A DNA stretch of 64,000 nucleotides from JAKAIY01 sp963809385 (lineage in GTDB: Bacteria; Chloroflexota; Ktedonobacteria; Ktedonobacterales; JADMIN01), in contig CAWEJL010000018.1 in assembly GCA_963809385.1 (NCBI GenBank), positions 1 to 64,000 of the forward strand, read 5' to 3'. How positions within the stretch are numbered: position 1 is the first letter of the stretch; the number at the start of each line of letters is the position of its first letter. Of this stretch, positions 58,854 to 64,000 are shown piece by piece. The notes under the pieces are model-generated. The model had not been told where the DNA came from. It searched no databases and saw nothing but the letters and a program-made list of their open reading frames with translations. A program made the translations under genes and the position numbers.

Positions 58854-59675
58854 ATGAGCCAGCCCATTTCCCCCGCCCGCTTCACCACCTACCTGCTCGA
58901 CCTCGATGGGGTGGTCTATCGCGGCGCCATATTGCTCCCCGGCGCGCGTGACTTCGTCGCCTGGGCCGACGCGACGGGCCGCAAGGTGATGTACGTCTCC
59001 AACAATTCCTTCGCCACCGTCGCCGATGTGACGGAGAAGCTGGCCCGCCTGGGCGCGCCGCGACCGGAGGGCCGCGTGGTGACAGCGGGCTCGGCGACGG
59101 CGGACGCGGTGGCCGCGCGCTTCCCCGGCGGGCGGGTCTTCGCGCTGACGGTGGAGGCGATGGCTTCGGTGCTGCGCGACGCTGGGCTGCGCACGGTCTG
59201 GGAAGAGGACGAGGATGGTCCGACGCCCGACGCGGTGGTGGTTGGCCTCGACCGCACGGTCACCTATCCCCGGCTGCGGCGCGCGCTGCGGGCCGTGCTG
59301 GCGGGCGCCGCGTTCTACGCCGTCAACCGCGACCCGCGCCTGCCGATCGAAGATGGCTTCGAGCCGGGGACGGGCGCGATCGTGGCGGCGGTCGAATACT
59401 CCAGCGGCCAGCGCGCCGAGCTGATCGGCAAGCCCGCGCCCGGCATCCTGCTCCAGGCGATGCGGATGGTTGGCGCGACGCCGGAGGAGACGCTGGTCGT
59501 CGGTGACGGCCTCGACCTGGACATCGTCGCTGGCCACGCGGCGGGCGCCACCACCGCGCTCGTCCTCAGCGGCCTCACCTCCGCCGCCGAAGCCGCCGCC
59601 GCCGCTGGCGACCGCCGCCCCGAGCTGGTTTACAGCGATCTGGCGGCGCTGCTGGCGGCGGCGCGGGCGGGGTGA
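58854..59675 (+). CDS. HAD-superfamily IIA phosphatase (NagD/phosphoglycolate phosphatase-like)
   Basis: The 273-residue protein has HAD motif I YLLDLDGVVYRGAILLPGA, motif II in YVSNNSFATVADV, and the motif III/IV region IGKPAPGILLQAMRMVG followed by TLVVGDGLDLDIVAG. This order, with the large C2a cap between motifs II and III, fits the IIA group, which includes phosphoglycolate, p-nitrophenyl-phosphate and nucleotide phosphatases. The substrate is not determined. It lies 33 bp after dnaA and may be co-transcribed with it. Confidence 0.9.
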   Translation: MSQPISPARFTTYLLDLDGVVYRGAILLPGARDFVAWADATGRKVMYVSNNSFATVADVTEKLARLGAPRPEGRVVTAGSATADAVAARFPGGRVFALTVEAMASVLRDAGLRTVWEEDEDGPTPDAVVVGLDRTVTYPRLRRALRAVLAGAAFYAVNRDPRLPIEDGFEPGTGAIVAAVEYSSGQRAELIGKPAPGILLQAMRMVGATPEETLVVGDGLDLDIVAGHAAGATTALVLSGLTSAAEAAAAAGDRRPELVYSDLAALLAAARAG

Positions 59676-59722
59676 GAGACGCGGCCCTTCAGCACCGACG
59701 CACGGGGACACGGAGGAAGGCG

Positions 59723-59757
59723 CGGCCATGAATGGCCGGCGCACGGGGCGAAGGGCA
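59723..59757. repeat. Dispersed hairpin repeat, family B, single copy
   Basis: CGGCCA-TGAA-TGGCCG at 59723-59738 is followed by GCGCACGGGGCGAAGGGC, almost identical to the copy at 38963. It lies between the HAD gene and the next gene. Confidence 0.75.
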
Positions 59758-59786
59758 TATATGCCGACTCGCGTAAGGAGGGGTTT

Positions 59787-60269
59787 GTGACGAGGGGAGC
59801 ATGGTGGTCACTCTTTGGCGCGCGGTTCTTCTCTGTCTGCGCTGTCCTGATAGGACTCTGCGCCGGACTGTACATTTCCGTGATTGGCGCGGCTTTTGTC
59901 TGCTTCGATACCTGCGAAACTCCGGATTTCTACTTCTCGCATATGGCGCTCGGTTCAGTGTTGTTTGAGATACCGTGCGTCGCGCTTGAGTTGGTCGCGT
60001 TCGCGCTGTTTCTGGCTCATTGCCGCGTCACGAAACAGCCGCGCCTGATAATCCTTCCAGCGGTCTTCCTGGTAGTTGCTGGCGTTGTAGGCGCCGCAGC
60101 GTTGTGGGCGCTCATGCTGCATGGGCAGGCGACGCTGCCCGTTACCGGAGATGGCTTGCTCGCGGAATCCCCGGTGGAGTCGTGGCAGCGCATGTGGGGT
60201 CTGGCTGTCACAGGCGTCGCGGTCGTCTGGTCAGGCGTTCTGACCTTCCTGCAACGCGGCGGCGTGTAG
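59787..60269 (+). CDS. Hypothetical four-helix membrane protein
   Basis: A GTG start at 59787 follows AAGGAGGGGTTT, a strong ribosome site. The 160-residue protein has about four hydrophobic segments (FFSVCAVLIGLCAGLYISVI, VLFEIPCVALELVAFALFLA, LIILPAVFLVVAGVVGAAAL and WGLAVTGVAVVWSGVLTFL). An outer loop has CFDTCETPDF with two cysteines. No family is recognised. It has no clear functional partner; the convergent HAD gene follows. Confidence 0.7.
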   Translation: MTRGAWWSLFGARFFSVCAVLIGLCAGLYISVIGAAFVCFDTCETPDFYFSHMALGSVLFEIPCVALELVAFALFLAHCRVTKQPRLIILPAVFLVVAGVVGAAALWALMLHGQATLPVTGDGLLAESPVESWQRMWGLAVTGVAVVWSGVLTFLQRGGV

Positions 60270-60290
60270 CTGTGTAGCAGATTGCCTCGC

Positions 60291-61127
60291 CTACATCCGG
60301 TCCAGCATCTGCTCCAGCGCGATTGCCACGCCATCCTCCATGTTGGAGGCGGTCGTCTCGTCGGCGGCGGCGAGCGCCTCGGGGTGGGCGTTGGCGACGG
60401 CGACGCCACGGCCCGCCCAGCGCAGCATCGGCGCATCGTTGGGCATGTCACCGAAGGCGATCACCTGCGCGGGCGTGATGCCCAGCCGCGCGCAGAAGCG
60501 GCCCAGCGTGGCGGCCTTGTCCACGCCCAGCGCCGCGATCTCGATGAAGCGCGGGCCGGAGATGGTGACCATCGCCAGGTCGCCAGCGATCTCGCGCGCA
60601 TGTGGGTAGTACGACGGGCCGCTCAGCTCTGGGTGGCGGGCGATCAACTTCGTCACCGGCTGGGCGCAGAGGGTGAGAACGTCCGCTACCTCGTCATCAG
60701 CGGGACGCTCGAATCCACCGCCCATCGCCAGATAGCCTGGCTCGCAGCCGTAGCGCAGCCCGCGCTCGATGGCGAAGGCCACGCCGGGCTCGGCCGCGCG
60801 CAGCCGCTCCGCGACTGCGATAGCCGTGGCGCTAGCGAGCGGCGAATGCTCCAGCAACCCGCCGCTCGCCAGGTCGTAGACGATGGCGCCGTTGCAGCAG
60901 ACCGCGGCGCCCGTCAGCCCCAGCTCCTCCGCCAGCGGCTGGACGAAGCGCGGCGGCCGCCCCGTCACCAGCGCCACGGTGATGCCCGCCGCCTGGGCCG
61001 CCGCCAGCGCGCGCCGCGTCCGCTCCGAGACCGTCCGGTCCTCGCGCAGCAGCGTGCCGTCCAGGTCCGTCGCCACCAGCCGGATCGCCTGCCCCGTCTC
61101 CACCGCCTCGCGTTCCGCCGCTGTCAT
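60291..61127 (-). CDS. Cof-type HAD phosphatase
   Basis: The 278-residue protein has HAD motif I LVATDLDGTLLREDRTV, motif II VALVTGRPP, and the C2b cap. The C-terminal motifs are IEIAALGVDKAATLGRFCAR and VIAFGDMPNDAPMLRWAG, then VAVANAHPEALAAADETTAS, typical of Cof/YbiV sugar-phosphate and cofactor-phosphate phosphatases. The start at 61127 is chosen because AGAGGACATGGC precedes it; the frame opens 12 codons further up. Actual substrate unknown. It is the second HAD protein within 2 kb, of another subclass. Confidence 0.92.
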   Translation of the reverse strand: MTAAEREAVETGQAIRLVATDLDGTLLREDRTVSERTRRALAAAQAAGITVALVTGRPPRFVQPLAEELGLTGAAVCCNGAIVYDLASGGLLEHSPLASATAIAVAERLRAAEPGVAFAIERGLRYGCEPGYLAMGGGFERPADDEVADVLTLCAQPVTKLIARHPELSGPSYYPHAREIAGDLAMVTISGPRFIEIAALGVDKAATLGRFCARLGITPAQVIAFGDMPNDAPMLRWAGRGVAVANAHPEALAAADETTASNMEDGVAIALEQMLDRM

Positions 61128-62030
61128 GCCATGTCCTCTCCGCTCGCGCTGTGTGTCCGCCACAGCGTAAGGATAGCACGCGGCGGGGTGGCCTCATCCG
61201 GCCTCTGGCATAGCGTTCTTCCTGTGAGGAGAAGAAGTGAATCTGTTGCGGACAGACAGTCATTGACCATTTCGCGCCGCGCGCGTCGATGAATTGCACC
61301 GCGATCGAGCCAAATGGCGCAGCACTTGTCCCACTGCTCGCCGCGCACCCAGAAGGGGATAACCCGTCCGACACTCATCGGCGACGCGGGCGGCGTCTGC
61401 CGCGCGGATCTCGGGGATTCTGCATAGGATTGAAGCCAGTCTGTGAGCGTTGGCGGCAGGTGATAGCGACGGTAGGCTGCGGTGCCGGATCAGGATCTTA
61501 CGGCGCAGCCATCGGGGTCAGGAGCGCTCGCAGGAATGGGCCATATCCTGTCCGCAGCAATGCGATCATAGCCGACATTGCCAAGAATCGCTGCAAGCAA
61601 TGAGGCACCGAGACCAAGGAATAACTGCGCACCAAACTCGCGCTCCTAGTGACGAGTTGAGCGATTTCAAGCGGGCCCCACGATGAGTACTGACGATCAG
61701 CATAGGAACAGCTGACGAACATCGCGGCGGCGGCGGGACGGCGTCGAAGGCAGCCGAACACGCGCCGGGCGAGTGTAGCCGCGAAACTGCACCAAGAATT
61801 GGGGCCAGCCGCCTACTCAGAGATTCAGTGACGATATCGCGCGTCGAAGTGCCGCGCAGAGCGCACCACGAGGTTCCAGTAGGCGTCATCTCGGCGTGCT
61901 GCGCGTCGCAGCGTCATCCGCTCGCCTGGCATTGGCGCGTCCGGCTGCGCTATCACGCAGAGTCATCACCCGGGCTGACGCGCGACCAGTCCGCTCGTCT
62001 ATCCGACCATCGACTGATCATCGAGAGGCA
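61128..62030. other. Long region without a recognised gene
   Basis: About 900 bases lie between the Cof-type gene and the TIR remnant. Short open frames on both strands have no family resemblance and frequent stops. The minus strand downstream of the TIR remnant may be decayed continuation of that gene, but I could not identify it. No RNA gene or strong terminator was seen. Confidence 0.4.
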
Positions 62031-62297
62031 TTATCGAGTCTCCTCGCGCCGTCCACGCGGCGTCCGCCACTGCGGTCGAGCGTTCCACGCCATCTGCCGC
62101 CCGATATCACCGACTGCATGATCACTGGAGGCCGCCACCGCTTCGCGCAGGATCTTGCGGAAGTCGGCGCCCAGCGGAATCGCGTCCACATCCATGAAGA
62201 TGCTTTGCTCGCCGAAGCGCACCGCCAGCCGTTCATAGACACGGTCGGTGATGTCCTGCGTGTCGTAGCGCCGGTAGGAGATGAACAGTCTGCTCAC
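62031..62297 (-). pseudogene. Truncated TIR-domain gene remnant
   Basis: A GTG at 62297 begins VSRLFISYRRYDTQDITDRV, then SIFMDVDAIPLGADFRKILR, the first half of a toll/interleukin-receptor domain of the type common in bacterial multi-domain proteins. After EAVAASSDHAV the frame no longer matches. A related continuation (ISGGRWRGTLDRSG) appears in the next frame up to about 62018, so one indel is present. The later part, with the expected catalytic Glu, is missing and no second domain follows. The open frame extends far upstream to 62894, but that part overlaps a dispersed repeat and the start of the next gene and is not coding. Confidence 0.7.
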
Positions 62298-62458
62298 GCC
62301 TCGCGTCCTCCGCCATACACCACGCCGAATTACAGCTTTGACGTTTATAGATGTTCCGCGTCGGGAGAGCCATGAGATCCATCTGGCAGCGAGATACCCC
62401 GGGCAGCGGTTCCAGCCGGGCTGCGCCTGCTCACTGAGCGGTAGTATAGCACGGTGGG

Positions 62459-62609
62459 CGCGACCCCATCCGGCCTTCGGCCACCTTCCCCTCTGAGGAG
62501 GAAGGCCCTCTCGTACCTGCACGGCGCAGGGCTGCGATACACTCGCCCGAAGGCCACCAACCGGACTCCCCTCTCCTCTCAGGAGAGGGGCAGGGGATGA
62601 GAGGTCAGC
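62459..62609. repeat. Dispersed repeat, family C, copy 2
   Basis: It begins GCGACCCCATCCGGCC and CACCTTCCCC, like the copy at 25627, and ends in CCCCTCTCCT-CTC-AGGAGAGGGG then GAGAGGTC. The inner part differs between copies. It lies between the TIR remnant and the next gene. Confidence 0.75.
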
Positions 62610-62694
62610 ACCCCGCCGGTTGTATACTGCCATCCGGGCGCGGGCGATCCGACGCGCGCCCGGACAGCGTGCGACACAATGAGGTGAAGCGAAC

Positions 62695-63721
62695 GTGAAG
62701 ATTGTCACCTGGGCTGGCCCCGACGCGGGGGCAGGCGGCGAGATAGATGAGGCGGGCCGCGCAGGGCTGCTGCATGGCGACCTCGTGCTGGACCTGGAGG
62801 CGCTGGGTAGCTGGGCGGCGCGCAATGGCGCGGGCCTGGGGCTGGCGCTGCCAGATACGACGCTGGGACTGCTGCGGCGCGGGCCGGAGGGCATGGCGGC
62901 GGCGCGCGCGGCGCTGGCGCTGGCGGCGACGGCCCGCGCGGAGGACCTGACCGCCGATCCAGGGCTGACGCACCCGCTGGCGGAGGTCCACCTGCGGACG
63001 CCCGTGCCGAATCCGCCGACCGTGCGCGACTTCTACGCCTTCGAGCAGCACGTCAAGGCGGCGCGGGCGCGGCGCGGCGTGGGGATGATCCCCGAATGGT
63101 ACGAGATTCGCGGTCTTCTACTTCTCCAACACCTCGGCGCTCTTCGGTGGCGATGAGGATATTCCCTATCCGCGCATGAGCCAGGAGCTAGACTTCGAGC
63201 TTGAGGTCGCCGCCGTCATCGGCCAGACAGGGATGGACATCAGCGCGGACGACGCGCCGGGCTACATCGCCGGCTACATGGTGATGAACGACTGGAGCGC
63301 GCGCGACCTCCAGCGCAAAGAGATGGTGATGAACCTTGGCCCCGCCAAGGGCAAGGACTTCGCCACCTCGTTCGGCCCGTGGCTGGTGACTCCCGATGAG
63401 CTGGACGACAAGCGCACCGGCTCCGGCAAGGACGAGCGCTACGATCTGGCGATGTTCGGCAGCATCAACGGCGACCAGCTCACCAGCGCCAACATGCGCG
63501 ACCTCTACTTCAGCTTCCCGCAGATGATCGAGCGCGCCGCCCAGCATGTGCGTCTGCGTCCCGGCGACATCATCGGTTCCGGCACCTGCGGCACGGGCTG
63601 CATCCTGGAGCTGGGAACCGAGCGCCACCGCTGGCTCCAGCCTGGTGATATGGTCGAGATGGGCGTCGAGCGGCTGGGGACGCAGCATAACCGTATTGTT
63701 GCGGCGGACTCCCGGCCATAA
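62695..63721 (+). CDS. Fumarylacetoacetate-hydrolase-family protein, one frameshift
   Basis: A GTG start at 62695 follows GAGGTGAAGC. The first frame includes PVPNPPTVRDFYAFEQHVKA. After a shift near 63115 the second frame has FYFSNTSALFG, LDFELEVAAVIG (metal ligand Glu), GYMVMNDWSARDLQ, KGKDFATSFGPWLVT, and IGSGTCGTGCILELG. About 340 residues. The family cleaves C-C bonds of diketo acids or hydrolyses related acyl compounds, in aromatic or amino-acid breakdown. The long N-terminal part resembles the fumarylacetoacetase subgroup acting on larger substrates. The stop codon TAA falls inside the loop of a family B repeat. Confidence 0.9.
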
Positions 63722-63740
63722 ATGGCCGGGGCACGCGGCG
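63713..63740. repeat. Dispersed hairpin repeat, family B, single copy
   Basis: CGGCCA-TAAA-TGGCCG at 63713-63728 is followed by GGGCACGCGGCG. The stop codon of the upstream gene is the TAA of the loop. Confidence 0.7.
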
Positions 63741-63756
63741 GGCGGGATACGGAGGG

Positions 63757-63883
63757 CGGTTGAAACCGCGCCTCAAGGTGGCAAGCCGCCACACGACCCG
63801 CCGTCGCGGGTCCTCTCCCGCCGTACCTGGGTCCGCGCAGGCGGACCTCGTGGCCGCCAGGCCTTCAGGCGCGAATTCATTCG
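63757..63883. repeat. Dispersed hairpin repeat, family A, copy 3
   Basis: The left hairpin is CGGT-TGAA-ACCG (63757-63768) followed by CGCCTCAAGG. GACCCGC-CGTC-GCGGGTC and GTCCGC-GCAG-GCGGAC lie inside. The right hairpin is CGAA-TTCA-TTCG (63872-63883), preceded by GGCCTTCAGGCG. It starts 17 bp after a family B copy. Confidence 0.8.
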
Positions 63884-63946
63884 CCGGGCGCCTGCCGCCA
63901 ACCATTGACCACACTCCGCACACCCATCCCAAGGAGGACACCCACC

Positions 63947-64000
63947 ATGCCGATGCCCACGCCACCCGGCCCCGGCGAAGAGCCGACCAACGAGGGCGAG
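63947..64000 (+). CDS. Start of a gene cut by the window end
   Basis: An ATG at 63947 follows AAGGAGGA at 63931, a strong ribosome site. The visible peptide is 18 residues (MPMPTPPGPGEEPTNEGE), rich in Pro and Glu, too short to assign. The gene continues beyond the window. Confidence 0.6.
   Translation, partial: MPMPTPPGPGEEPTNEGE

Noticed and set aside
62298..62894. Upstream extension of the TIR remnant frame
   Set aside because: It reads through the family C repeat and the start of the fumarylacetoacetate-hydrolase-family gene, and its composition is not protein-like.

Overview
The window reads as chromosomal DNA of a high-GC bacterium, most likely a member of the Chloroflexota and possibly of the Ktedonobacteria. 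This rests on the look of the 16S rRNA and on the mix of PknB-type kinases, GAF-domain histidine kinases, TIR/FGE fusions, a KdpD-like kinase without a kdpFABC operon, and short structured intergenic repeats. The class-level assignment is inference; no alignment was run. Layout: 0.3-1.6 kb is a frameshifted IS256/Mutator insertion sequence whose right side abuts a 5'-altered HIT-family gene. 2-7.3 kb holds an ABC half-transporter, a dienelactone hydrolase, an unusual lower-GC gene joining an Hsp70-type substrate-binding domain to a TIR domain, and a YgjP-like metallopeptidase. 7.5-10.3 kb is an rRNA operon (promoter, 16S, tRNA-Ile, tRNA-Ala, two tandem 5S genes, terminator) that has no 23S gene at the expected place. 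10.6-17.2 kb has small genes, a GNAT acetyltransferase, and a NarX-like histidine kinase followed by two response regulators. 17.5-22.2 kb carries a protein with a pre-toxin-like region, a zinc-finger-only DnaJ-like protein, rplS, a Ser/Thr kinase, an MBL-fold hydrolase and an Rrf2 regulator. 22.4-28.2 kb looks like a potassium module: a KimA/YdaO-type transporter, a receiver protein with Glu at the acceptor position, and a KdpD/KdpE-like pair. 28.5-34 kb has a methyltransferase and an SbcC/SbcD nuclease pair. 34.2-38.7 kb has a second kinase, a transaldolase-family enzyme, a DUF4870-like protein and an acyl-CoA dehydrogenase. 39-45 kb has a TIR-TPR-FGE fusion, a CBS protein, a queuosine-salvage (DUF2419) protein and a second Mre11-like nuclease. 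45-56.5 kb has recG, an MBL hydrolase, an amidohydrolase, a membrane glycosyltransferase-like protein, a P-loop kinase, argB-argC and mnmE. 57-64 kb has dnaA with one DnaA box upstream, two HAD phosphatases, a truncated TIR remnant, a fumarylacetoacetate-hydrolase-family gene and the start of one more gene. At least fourteen genes are broken by single-base frameshifts, including dnaA, argC and recG. dnaA alone carries several indels that partly compensate each other. Because such genes are normally needed, the most economical explanation is indel errors in the assembly, so I annotate those loci as single genes spanning the shifts and say where the frame changes. Only the transposase, the HIT gene and the 62 kb TIR remnant are likely to be truly degenerate. 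Three families of dispersed, hairpin-rich intergenic repeats occur. In two of them the stem bases vary with pairing kept while the TGAA/TAAA (or TTCA) loop is constant.
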